Source: CTSoil-075 sp964292325 (GTDB taxonomy: Bacteria; Bacillota; Negativicutes; DSM-13327). From it: a stretch of DNA of 15,653 nucleotides. Positions 6,596-12,633 of this stretch are shown here, in pieces (within the stretch, counting starts at the first letter, position 1; every line of letters starts with the position of its first letter). The notes below the pieces were generated by a model. That model made no database searches. It was not told the DNA's origin and saw only the letters and a program-made list of their open reading frames with translations. Location of the stretch: NCBI GenBank assembly GCA_964292325.1, contig CAXYVG010000083.1, positions 1 to 15,653 of the forward strand, written 5' to 3'. The position numbers and the translations under genes were made by a program.

Positions 6596-7456
6596 TTGGA
6601 AATAGTCTTTCAACATTTTATGGATCAAATTCCGGCTGATTATAAAGCTAATGTGAAAAGGTTTGCCAATGAGAAGATGTTGTTGCTTAAGCCTAGTACG
6701 TACATTCCCAATGCAGTACTGGAGTCGCAAGACTATCACTTCTGGTTTCCAACATCTGTTCCGCCGCCTTCATGGGTTGGGAAACGGGAATACCACTTTC
6801 ATAGGGGTGGCATGATAACAATAGAGCCGGAAGTAACGGTGCTGACCAAAGCCATAACTCCAACACGAGAATACCAGACTCTTTGCATCAATAAAGATTT
6901 TTTTCAGGAAATAGCTTGGCAAGTGACTGGGAAACGGGATGTCAAAATTAAAAAGCTGGAACATGCCTGTTGCCTGCAGGTGTTGCAGACAATGGCCAGA
7001 TTCGAGGAAGAAGTGATAGATTATCACGGGAATTGTCCGTTGATGCTTGAAAGTATATGCGTGCAAATGGTCATTCAATTATTACGCTGTACGGGTGTTA
7101 GCGCTGCCAAAGACCGCGAGAAAATCAGCGGAGAGCATAACTATGTACGCAAGGCTATTGAGTATATGCATGCTTACTTTAGCGCGGGCATAAAAATAGA
7201 CGATATCTGCCAGGAGATTAATTTGAGCCCTTATTATTTTATCCGCTTGTTTAAGGCTGATACGGGGAAAACTCCTCATGAATATCTGTTGGATATTAGA
7301 TTACAGCAGGCTGAAGCAATGTTGAGGAACGGAACGAATTCTGTGGAAGAGGTAGCTTATTTGTGCGGTTTCGTAAGTCCTGGTCACTTTTCCTCATTTT
7401 TTCGGCGAAATGTGGGAATATCACCGTCGGAATACAAAAAATGCAGAGTGCTATAA
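6596..7456 (+). CDS. AraC-family transcriptional regulator
   Basis: A 286-aa DNA-binding regulator. The start is a TTG; I prefer 6596, seven bases after GGAGG (6584-6588), over the adjacent in-frame TTG at 6593. Residues about 25-90 look like a cupin-type sensor (YHFHRGGMITIEPE is a typical strand-turn of that fold). A helical linker follows. The C-terminal AraC domain (about 187-285) has two helix-turn-helix units: IDDICQEINLSPYYFIRLFK and VEEVAYLCGFVSPGHFSSFF, ending in the signature RRNVGISPSEYKK. The ligand is unknown. A terminator lies 30 bases after the stop. It is directly upstream of, and co-directional with, the exported-protein operon that it may regulate. Confidence 0.93.
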   Translation: MEIVFQHFMDQIPADYKANVKRFANEKMLLLKPSTYIPNAVLESQDYHFWFPTSVPPPSWVGKREYHFHRGGMITIEPEVTVLTKAITPTREYQTLCINKDFFQEIAWQVTGKRDVKIKKLEHACCLQVLQTMARFEEEVIDYHGNCPLMLESICVQMVIQLLRCTGVSAAKDREKISGEHNYVRKAIEYMHAYFSAGIKIDDICQEINLSPYYFIRLFKADTGKTPHEYLLDIRLQQAEAMLRNGTNSVEEVAYLCGFVSPGHFSSFFRRNVGISPSEYKKCRVL

Positions 7457-7486
7457 TCTTTCCCTAGAATGCTATATGATTTTGCG

Positions 7487-7517
7487 CCGTTCAACGCTTA
7501 GTTGGACGGTTTTCTTT
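7487..7517 (+). terminator. Intrinsic terminator after the AraC gene
   Basis: CCGTTCAAC (7487-7495), loop GCTTA, GTTGGACGG (7501-7509) form a 9-bp stem with one G·U, followed by TTTTCTTT. It separates the regulator from the downstream operon. Confidence 0.85.
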
Positions 7518-7562
7518 ATGTGGATAAAAGCAATTTTTGAGAATGATCTAGGGCAATTTATG

Positions 7563-7593
7563 CGAAATTATCGTTTCACGAAATGTATATAAT
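7563..7593 (+). promoter_or_regulatory. Candidate regulated promoter of the OmpA-domain operon
   Basis: A perfect TATAAT lies at 7588-7593, but no recognisable -35 hexamer sits 16-18 bases upstream. That position is instead occupied by GAAA-N6-TTTC-N2-GAAA (7564-7583), containing a direct repeat of CGAAAT at 7563 and 7579; a third CGAAAT is at 7623. A good -10 with a repeat in place of the -35 is the usual look of an activator-dependent promoter. The neighbouring AraC protein is the obvious candidate, by inference. Confidence 0.35.
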
Positions 7594-7704
7594 CATTATA
7601 AACAAGGTAATGTGTAAAAATACGAAATATGACAATGCTGTTTAGTTTAAGGGCACATTGAGAGGAGGTTAATAATAATATTTCAATAGCTGAAAGGAGA
7701 AATT

Positions 7705-8523
7705 ATGATGATTTTACGTAAAGTTTTGTTGATACTAATGTTAGTTTTATTACCAGTTGCCATAGTTTTTGCCAACCAGGATAACGGTAAGGACGCACCC
7801 TATTTTTCCCGAATGCCGAACTATTATGTAAACGATAGTTCACAGCGAGAGTATGATTACCACGAGTTCGTCACTTCGGATGATGATGATAAAGTCAGGA
7901 TTGAGGGAAAAAAAACTTATGTCGAATATGTCCCTAAGGACGAGAATAACCCGCCTTCTGTTCTGCAGATTATCCGCAATTATGCTAATGCGATATTAAG
8001 TAAGGGTGGAACTGTGCTATATACACATGATGATGGAACTCTTACAGCTAGAATGCAGAGCAATGGCAAGGAAATTTGGCTAGAGGTTTCGGCATGGACA
8101 AGTGGGGAGTACAACGTGACTATCGTTGAGAAAGAGGCAATGCGTCAGGACGTTAAAGCCAGTGATCTACTTTTCGCGCTGAATAATAACGGACATGTAC
8201 CGCTGTACATAAACTTCGATACAGGCAAGGCGGATATAAAGCCGGAGCATCAGTCTGTAATTCAAGAGATAGTTTCTTTATTGACTCAGAATCCTGGCAT
8301 ACGGTTAATTGTTGAGGGGCATACCGATAATGTGGGTGATTCGGAAAGTAATAAGGTGCTGTCAGAAGAGCGTGCCAAGATGGTGGTCAATGCTCTGGTA
8401 CAGAAAGGTATCAGCTCTGAACGCTTACAAGCGGTGGGATATGGGCAGGAAAAAGCAGTTGCCGATAATTCAACGGATGATGGACGGGCTAAAAACCGTC
8501 GTGTGGAGCTGGTAAAAAGATAG
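7705..8523 (+). CDS. Exported OmpA-domain protein (peptidoglycan-binding)
   Basis: A 272-aa protein whose C-terminal domain should bind diaminopimelate-type peptidoglycan. A signal peptide (about residues 1-23, ending VFA) precedes an N-terminal region with alternating strands (about 60-150) and no named family. The OmpA/MotB domain spans about 166-271 and shows LYINFDTGKADIKPEH, VEGHTDNVGD (ligand Asp in HTDN), LSEERA and GRAKNRRVEL (ligand Arg). It has no cysteine lipobox and no eight-stranded barrel, so it is probably periplasmic or outer-membrane associated rather than a porin. AAAGGAG (7693-7699) precedes ATG 7705; 7708 is an alternative. It is first of three genes for exported proteins. 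Confidence 0.9.
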   Translation: MMILRKVLLILMLVLLPVAIVFANQDNGKDAPYFSRMPNYYVNDSSQREYDYHEFVTSDDDDKVRIEGKKTYVEYVPKDENNPPSVLQIIRNYANAILSKGGTVLYTHDDGTLTARMQSNGKEIWLEVSAWTSGEYNVTIVEKEAMRQDVKASDLLFALNNNGHVPLYINFDTGKADIKPEHQSVIQEIVSLLTQNPGIRLIVEGHTDNVGDSESNKVLSEERAKMVVNALVQKGISSERLQAVGYGQEKAVADNSTDDGRAKNRRVELVKR

Positions 8524-8573
8524 AGCATACTTTCGCTATGTGAATAAAGCGATACTTCAATCAGGAGGTCAGG

Positions 8574-8621
8574 ATGGTTAGGTTAATTAAGGCAGGTAAG
8601 GGAAGTAGAGGCTATTTATGA
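8574..8621 (+). CDS. 15-codon upstream ORF coupled to the next gene
   Basis: AGGAGG (8563-8568) lies five bases before ATG 8574, which opens MVRLIKAGKGSRGYL and stops at TGA 8619-8621. That stop overlaps the next gene's ATG (ATGA at 8618-8621). The downstream gene's own ribosome binding site (GGGAAG, about 14 bases off) is weaker, so this small ORF may deliver ribosomes by translational coupling. Too short to judge as a functional peptide. Confidence 0.35.
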   Translation: MVRLIKAGKGSRGYL

Positions 8622-9172
8622 AAAGATGTAGAGTATTGATTTTGACATTCGCGATTGTTTTTGTGTTGATGGGGTCGACAATGGCCACACCGGTTAATGA
8701 GTTGAGTCCAGGATTCACGGTGACAACCCAGGTGCAGAGGGATCTATACAGTTATATCGAGACGGAATTTGAGGCAGAGAAGCCTAATAATGTGTCGTTG
8801 CCGCTTTGGGAAGGTATTCGAATGGCTCGGTTGGAATATAAACATAGGTTCTATAGGGAACCATTCTACAACGATAGGCTGGGTGATTTGGCTGATGTCG
8901 CCGAGCAGGTTGTCAAGGATCGGCAGTCTACGGATTTAGAATGTACCGTTTTTCTGGAGAAGGAGTCTTTGAGCGGATGCACGGTATACTGGTGGAAGAC
9001 AACTCTTCAAAAAGGGGGCTTGGGGCCGCAGGAGTCGGAGGTTGTCTACGAAGTATGGCTGGTTGCGGATGAAAAGATGCAGACCCTGGATATTAAGATG
9101 TTTGACGTTCATGCCTCCCGGGGGCAGATACGGGAGTGGCTAGATATGATGGTGGCTAGGACGCCAAGATGA
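8618..9172 (+). CDS. Exported protein of unknown function
   Basis: A 184-aa protein with a clear signal peptide (MKRCRVLILTFAIVFVLMGS, probable cleavage after TMA near residue 23). The mature part is acidic and aromatic, with no other membrane segment. It has a helical stretch (VQRDLYSYIETEFEAEKPNN, then RMARLEYKHRFYREPFYNDR) and a more strand-rich second half with ECTVFLEKESLSGCTVYWWK. The two cysteines, at about 108 and 118, could form a disulfide in the periplasm. I do not recognise a family. It lies about 95 bases after the OmpA-domain gene and 45 before the DUF4412-like gene, in the same direction, so it probably belongs to one envelope-related operon. Confidence 0.75.
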   Translation: MKRCRVLILTFAIVFVLMGSTMATPVNELSPGFTVTTQVQRDLYSYIETEFEAEKPNNVSLPLWEGIRMARLEYKHRFYREPFYNDRLGDLADVAEQVVKDRQSTDLECTVFLEKESLSGCTVYWWKTTLQKGGLGPQESEVVYEVWLVADEKMQTLDIKMFDVHASRGQIREWLDMMVARTPR

Positions 9173-9217
9173 TGGCGCAGGTAATTATATGTGAGAATAT
9201 TGAAGGGAGAGAAACTA

Positions 9218-9796
9218 ATGAGATTTATGAAAAGCCTGCTATTGTTAACGGTGATGTTGTCCTGTCTTTTTGCTTTTACAACCCCGGCATCGGCGATGAC
9301 TTTTTCCGCCGATATCTACGGATCTGATGGGCAGAACGGAAAAATTTACATAGACACGGACAAAGTAAGAATGGAAACAAAAGAAATGATTAGCATCATA
9401 CGCCATGATAAAAAACTTATCTGGGTGCTGATGCCTGAAGAAAAGCTGTATATGGAACAAGTATTAAACTCTGACAACATAAAACAAAAGTATCATATCC
9501 CTTCAAACGAACCAGCATCCAATGAAACCGAGCGCGTTTTTATTCTTCGTGAAACAATCAACGACTATGTTTCTGATAAGTACAAAGTAATCATAAATAA
9601 GCAAGATTCACATTATGAATGGATTTCGGGCGATCCTGGCATAACGATGGCGGTCAAAACAGCTGCAATTGACGGAAGCTGGTGGACCGAATATCGTAAA
9701 ATTAGCCTTGCCACCCCAAATCCAGCTTTATTCGAAATTCCTCCAGATTACACTAAAATGAGTATGCCGAGTATTGGCAGTTTTATGCCACAGTAA
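9218..9796 (+). CDS. DUF4412-like exported protein
   Basis: A 192-aa protein with a signal peptide cleaved after PASA (about residue 26). I chose ATG 9218 because GGGAGAG precedes it and the signal peptide then has normal length; a GTG at 9191 would add nine residues. The mature protein begins MTFSADIYGSDGQNGKIYID and continues DKVRMET, SIIRHDKKLIWVLMPEEKLY and ME. This is the pattern of DUF4412/LolA-like β-sheet proteins, in which repeated strands build an open half-barrel. The second half has DYVSDKYKVII, GSWWTEYRKISLATPNPALF and a terminal PPDY. Lipid or lipoprotein handling is a family-level guess. It is last gene of the exported-protein operon, followed by a REP-like palindrome. Confidence 0.72.
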   Translation: MRFMKSLLLLTVMLSCLFAFTTPASAMTFSADIYGSDGQNGKIYIDTDKVRMETKEMISIIRHDKKLIWVLMPEEKLYMEQVLNSDNIKQKYHIPSNEPASNETERVFILRETINDYVSDKYKVIINKQDSHYEWISGDPGITMAVKTAAIDGSWWTEYRKISLATPNPALFEIPPDYTKMSMPSIGSFMPQ

Positions 9797-9826
9797 CAAA
9801 AATTCGTTTTACATGTAGGACAGTAG

Positions 9827-9877
9827 GGACGGGACTTTTTTGGCACATAAAAAATAGTGACAAAAAAAGTCCCGTCC
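9827..9877. repeat. REP-like palindrome, copy 2
   Basis: GGACGGGACTTTTTT (9827-9841) and AAAAAAGTCCCGTCC (9863-9877) are a perfect 15-bp inverted repeat around a 21-base loop holding CAC/GTG. The right arm continues into TTTGACA, giving the motif also found at 6444-6458. It lies right after the exported-protein operon and at the exact end of the truncated transposase. It may act as a terminator for either, although no free T-run follows. Confidence 0.7.
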
Positions 9878-9887
9878 ATTTGACATT

Positions 9888-10083
9888 TCTTACGCTTGTT
9901 TTTGATTTGAGGCACGGTGCCGCGACGAATCTCATTCAGAATAATATTGATGGGACGATGAAGTTCTTTGGCGATTTTATAAGCAGAACAACCATCCTTA
10001 ATGCGAAGCTCAATGATGGTACGTTCTTGAATATTCAAATGTTTATGCTTTCTAGAATCTGTGGTATAGTTAGTATATTCCAT
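9888..10083 (-). pseudogene. Truncated IS30-family transposase (N-terminal HTH only)
   Basis: The minus-strand frame starts at ATG 10083 after AAAGGAGA and begins with a short basic tail. It then has KHLNIQERTIIELRIKDGCS, AYKIAKELHRPINIILNEIR and RGTVPQIKNKRK, the first helix-turn-helix region of IS30-type transposases. After about 65 residues the homology ends where the REP-like repeat begins. The remaining frame (to 9748) reads through the repeat and into antisense of the neighbouring gene, so it is meaningless. The DDE catalytic domain, normally another 250 or more residues, is absent. Confidence 0.8.
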
Positions 10084-10180
10084 AGCGGATCTCCTTTCTG
10101 TGTTGACTAGATTTTAGACGATTTAATCTTAACACAGAAACAAATCCGTTATGGATTTTTGTTTAGTTCAATTTAATTAT
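10084..10180 (-). mobile_element. Upstream end of the IS30 remnant
   Basis: The stretch just before the transposase start contains a perfect 10-bp inverted repeat (TTTCTGTGTT 10095-10104, AACACAGAAA 10131-10140). Its minus-strand 3' arm directly abuts the Shine-Dalgarno site. A further small palindrome (AAATCC/GGATTT) lies at about 10143-10160. The exact terminal inverted repeat cannot be fixed without a full copy. Confidence 0.45.
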
Positions 10181-10214
10181 ACAATGAGCCAAAATTATTT
10201 AAGCAAGATAAAGC

Positions 10215-10254
10215 AAAAAAACCGTTTCTCTTATCGTTGGAGAAATGGTTTTTT
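10215..10254. terminator. Bidirectional intrinsic terminator
   Basis: AAAAAAACCGTTTCTC (10215-10230) pairs with GAGAAATGGTTTTTT (10240-10254) around a 9-base loop. A-run and T-run flank the stem, so it can terminate from both sides. It ends the minus-strand GntR-type gene, whose stop is at 10293. Confidence 0.85.
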
Positions 10255-10292
10255 CCCTATCAAAAATTGCTTAGCGTATGGAAAATAGATGG

Positions 10293-10907
10293 TTATCTAT
10301 TTATAAAAAAATCTACCTTCTCCAACACATCAAACTGTCCTACGACCACCAGTCGATCATTTTGCTGAAGGACAATTTCGGGATCAGGGGAAATAATAAT
10401 TTCGAGTCCTCGTCTGATTGCGACCAGTGTAGTACCAGTGCACTGGCGGAATTTCAACTGCTTAATTGATTGACCAATCGACTTAGAAGTTGCTTTGACG
10501 GTCACTTCCACAGGATTGAAAGGTTGCAGATTTTTTAGACGGTCGGTATAGCGAGTGATTTGATACACAATGTCGTCAAAGCGCTCATTGATTTCCTTTT
10601 TCTTTTCATGCAGTATTTCTAGTTCCTGACGCAGGGAGTAAGCCGACTGCATAGCAACTTGATGATTTATAAATTCTACTGCTTGATCTGCTGAGAGAAT
10701 TAATACCTCCTTCCCCTGGGAAACCGATACTACATTAGCTACCCGCAAAATGGCTATAGCTTTGCGTATTGTTTCTGCCGAAACTCCGTAATGGCTCGCT
10801 AAGAGAGTTCGTCCGGAGATCTTTTCCCCAACGACAAATTCGCCACTTGCAATCCGTTCAGCCAAATCTAGCGCTATTGATTCGTGGACATATTGACTTA
10901 ATTTCAT
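10293..10907 (-). CDS. GntR-family regulator with RCK_C (TrkA-C) domain, BusR-like
   Basis: A 204-aa transcription regulator. Residues about 5-72 form a GntR winged helix (ERIASGEFVVGEKISGRTLL, then HYGVSAETIRKAIAILR). A charged helix/coiled coil (about 88-122) leads to a C-terminal RCK_C/TrkA-C domain (about 130-203) with VEVTVKATSKSIGQSIKQLK, TTLVAIRRG, LQQNDRLVVVGQ and a final helix. This architecture and length match BusR, a repressor that binds cyclic di-AMP through its RCK_C domain and controls osmolyte uptake. I infer, but cannot show, that this homologue also senses c-di-AMP. GGAGG precedes the ATG. It is divergent from the DapB-like gene across 580 bases, and targets could be that cluster, itself, or distant transporters. 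Confidence 0.88.
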   Translation of the reverse strand: MKLSQYVHESIALDLAERIASGEFVVGEKISGRTLLASHYGVSAETIRKAIAILRVANVVSVSQGKEVLILSADQAVEFINHQVAMQSAYSLRQELEILHEKKKEINERFDDIVYQITRYTDRLKNLQPFNPVEVTVKATSKSIGQSIKQLKFRQCTGTTLVAIRRGLEIIISPDPEIVLQQNDRLVVVGQFDVLEKVDFFINR

Positions 10908-10935
10908 AGATTCCTCCTATAAAAAAACTTTTAAG

Positions 10936-10968
10936 TAGCCTACAATATTGCTTGCTAGTATAACCTAC
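10936..10968. promoter_or_regulatory. Direct repeat, candidate operator of the GntR-type regulator
   Basis: TAGCCTAC (10936-10943) and TAACCTAC (10961-10968) are near-identical and spaced 25 bases start to start, roughly two helical turns. They lie 30-60 bases before the regulator's start codon, where autorepression would act. Two spaced sites suit a tetrameric BusR-type protein, but the match to any known operator is untested. Confidence 0.25.
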
Positions 10969-11156
10969 GGGCGCACAAATTTGATAACTATCTTATTATT
11001 TGTTGCTAATTTCTTCAATAATTGTACTATATCAAATTGTACTATATTATTATTGCGGGGGAAATAGTTCTGTCAGCACAAGATAATAGAGAGCTTTATA
11101 AAGAACACAGTTTATAATAAAATTCTTGATTTTCTTTTGATAATAGTATAACATTA

Positions 11157-11210
11157 AGCCAATGCAACTAACAACTAAAAAAAACATAACAGTTGTTAGT
11201 TGTATTGGCT
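11157..11210. repeat. 20-bp inverted repeat in the divergent intergenic region
   Basis: Arms 11157-11176 and 11191-11210 (AGCCAATGCAACTAACAACT and its complement) pair over 20 positions, with a single G·U as RNA. The loop is 14 bases (AAAAAAAACATAAC). There is no T-run after it on either strand, so it is not a standard terminator. It could be a regulator site, an RNA hairpin in the leader, or a tiny mobile-element relic. Confidence 0.8.
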
Positions 11211-11285
11211 ATGTATGATCTATGCAAAATTCAAGTTAAGTGGTTTCATTCAGTAAGCATATAAAATTAATATGGTGCGTAAGTT

Positions 11286-11326
11286 AAAGGTGGAGTCTGC
11301 AACAAGGGCTTCATCTTTTCTTTTTT
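11286..11326 (+). promoter_or_regulatory. Leader hairpin A (shared motif, attenuator-like)
   Basis: GGTGGAGTCT (11289-11298), loop GCAACAA and GGGCTTCATC (11306-11315) form a 10-bp stem with G·U pairs. It is extendable by AAA/TTT and is followed by TTTTCTTTTTT, the form of an intrinsic terminator. No plus-strand gene lies upstream within more than 1 kb, so it would act on the leader of the DapB-like gene or on a small RNA. The identical 16-nt AAAGGTGGAGTCTGCA recurs at 12324. Confidence 0.7.
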
Positions 11327-11382
11327 AGATCATATCTATTTTTCTTCGGCAAATATTAAATAATCTTACATAGCAATGATAG

Positions 11383-11418
11383 GTTTTGTTATCCTCCTTC
11401 TCATAGGGTAACTAAAAC
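11383..11418 (+). promoter_or_regulatory. Leader hairpin with anti-Shine-Dalgarno sequence
   Basis: GTTTTGTTATCC (11383-11394) pairs with GGGTAACTAAAAC (11406-11418) as a 12-bp stem with one bulged base. The sequence TCCTCC (11392-11397), at the stem-loop junction, is complementary to GGGGGA (11476-11481), the ribosome binding site of the DapB-like gene. An exclusive choice between the hairpin and that pairing could control translation. Inference from base pairing only. Confidence 0.35.
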
Positions 11419-11487
11419 ATAATTGCATTTGCACAAGATAAAGATTACAAGAAAATGACAAGCCAGAATTTACGAGGGGGAATTATA

Positions 11488-12255
11488 ATGACAAAAATAA
11501 GAATAGGTGTTTTTGGCTTTGGAAAGACTGGGAAATTAATTGCCAATGAATTTCTAAATGATAGTCTATTTACGTTGGCGTGGGTAGTACGTAGAGGATA
11601 TGATGATCACGGGAAATATGCCAGTCGACTGTTAGGACATGAGTTTGATGCAGGAAAAATTTTTTCTATTGAGGATATTAACGATGACTTTTTTTCAGAA
11701 AGACCAGTAGATGCTATCGTAGATTTTTCTGATTCGTCAGGAGTTTATTTATATAAAAAAGCGGCGGAAGCACGGATTGCGATTATATCTGCTATTTCAA
11801 AATATGAGCAGGCTGAACTGGAGTTGCTGAAATCCTTTGCAAAGTCTACGGCTGTACTTTATTCTCCAAATATTACATTGGGAATTAATGTGCTAATGGT
11901 AGCAGCTCAAATTTTGCAGAAAATAGTGCCACATGCAGATATTGAAATTGTAGAGGAACATTTTAAAGGTAAAATAGAAGTATCGGGAACCGCAAAAAAA
12001 ATTGCAAACGTTCTTAATCTTGATGTTAAAGAACACGTAAATTCAATTCGTGTTGGAGGAATTGTTGGGCACCACGAAATTATCTTCGGACTGCCCAATC
12101 AGATCATACGGTTGGCCCATGAAAGTATAAGCCGGGCTGCATTTGGTCAAGGGGCTATTTTTGCAGCAAAATTTCTTGTCGAACAACCAGCAGGAATGTA
12201 TACAATGGAAACGATTATCGCTGAGATGTTCAGAAAAAATATTCCTGTATATTGA
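11488..12255 (+). CDS. DapB-like dihydrodipicolinate-reductase-family protein
   Basis: A 255-aa NAD(P)H-dependent reductase-family protein. ATG 11488 was chosen because GAGGGGG lies 7 bases upstream; the ATG at 11455 has no such site. The N-terminal Rossmann motif is IRIGVFGFGKTGKLIANEFL. The C-terminal catalytic half has VEEHFKGKIEVSGTAKKIA (about 161-179) and GGIVGHHEIIFGLP, then HESISRAAFGQGAIFAAKFL, all in DapB order. Compared with the DapB signature (EAHHRHKVDAPSGTA in E. coli), the first His and the Lys remain, the second His is Phe, the Asp is Glu and one residue is missing. The substrate may therefore not be tetrahydrodipicolinate. Its neighbours (racemase, acetyltransferase, permease) suggest diamino-acid metabolism. 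It could still be the cell's DapB. Confidence 0.8.
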   Translation: MTKIRIGVFGFGKTGKLIANEFLNDSLFTLAWVVRRGYDDHGKYASRLLGHEFDAGKIFSIEDINDDFFSERPVDAIVDFSDSSGVYLYKKAAEARIAIISAISKYEQAELELLKSFAKSTAVLYSPNITLGINVLMVAAQILQKIVPHADIEIVEEHFKGKIEVSGTAKKIANVLNLDVKEHVNSIRVGGIVGHHEIIFGLPNQIIRLAHESISRAAFGQGAIFAAKFLVEQPAGMYTMETIIAEMFRKNIPVY

Positions 12256-12627
12256 TTTGCCAACAAATACAATTTAATTAGCGAATTAATACATAAAAAA
12301 TTAATTATGTATATTGTTTTACGAAAGGTGGAGTCTGCACAACGGATTTCATCTGTTTTTTTATTAGTATTTATTTATTATAAGGAAAGCAGGGAATACA
12401 ATGGATTGTCCTTTTTATATTCATTACTCTCATCAGTCGAGTGGGGTATTTGTAGCACAATGACAATATTACGCGTATTTAGCAGACGACAACCGCATTC
12501 GTATTCTTCCACGTGAATGAATCATGTGATGGTCATAGGATAAATTCACAGTAAATTATATCGTATAAGCAATGTTAGTATAATGTAAACTAGTTTAAAC
12601 AGCGATTAATTAAATAATAAGGGAGGA
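12256..12627. other. Intergenic leader of the racemase operon
   Basis: About 370 bases without a convincing gene. It contains the second shared hairpin (12324-12362), a small hairpin CACGTGA/TCATGTG near 12511-12529 and a TATAAT at 12579-12584 that could be the -10 of a promoter, although its -35 is weak. The open frame from 12307 has no ribosome binding site and reads through the hairpin. Confidence 0.5.
12324..12362 (+). promoter_or_regulatory. Leader hairpin B (shared motif, attenuator-like)
   Basis: GGTGGAGTCT (12327-12336), loop GCACAAC and GGATTTCATC (12344-12353) form the same 10-bp stem as hairpin A, followed by TGTTTTTTT. Compared with A, changes fall in the loop (three bases) and at two adjacent stem positions where pairing survives (U·G to U-A, G-C to G·U). 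It lies 70 bases after the DapB-like stop and about 270 before the racemase start, so it could end the first transcript, attenuate the second, or both. Confidence 0.7.
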
Positions 12628-12633
12628 ATGGAG

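Noticed and set aside
11286..11326. T-box element, because AAAGGTGGAGTCTGC resembles the T-box sequence
   Set aside because: The GGTGGxACCGCG core is not matched, and I see no stem I, AG-bulge or specifier loop upstream. Without these the likeness is superficial.
12307..12516. Open frame of 69 aa between the DapB-like and racemase genes
   Set aside because: No ribosome binding site before the ATG, it reads through the U-rich hairpin, and the later composition is not protein-like.
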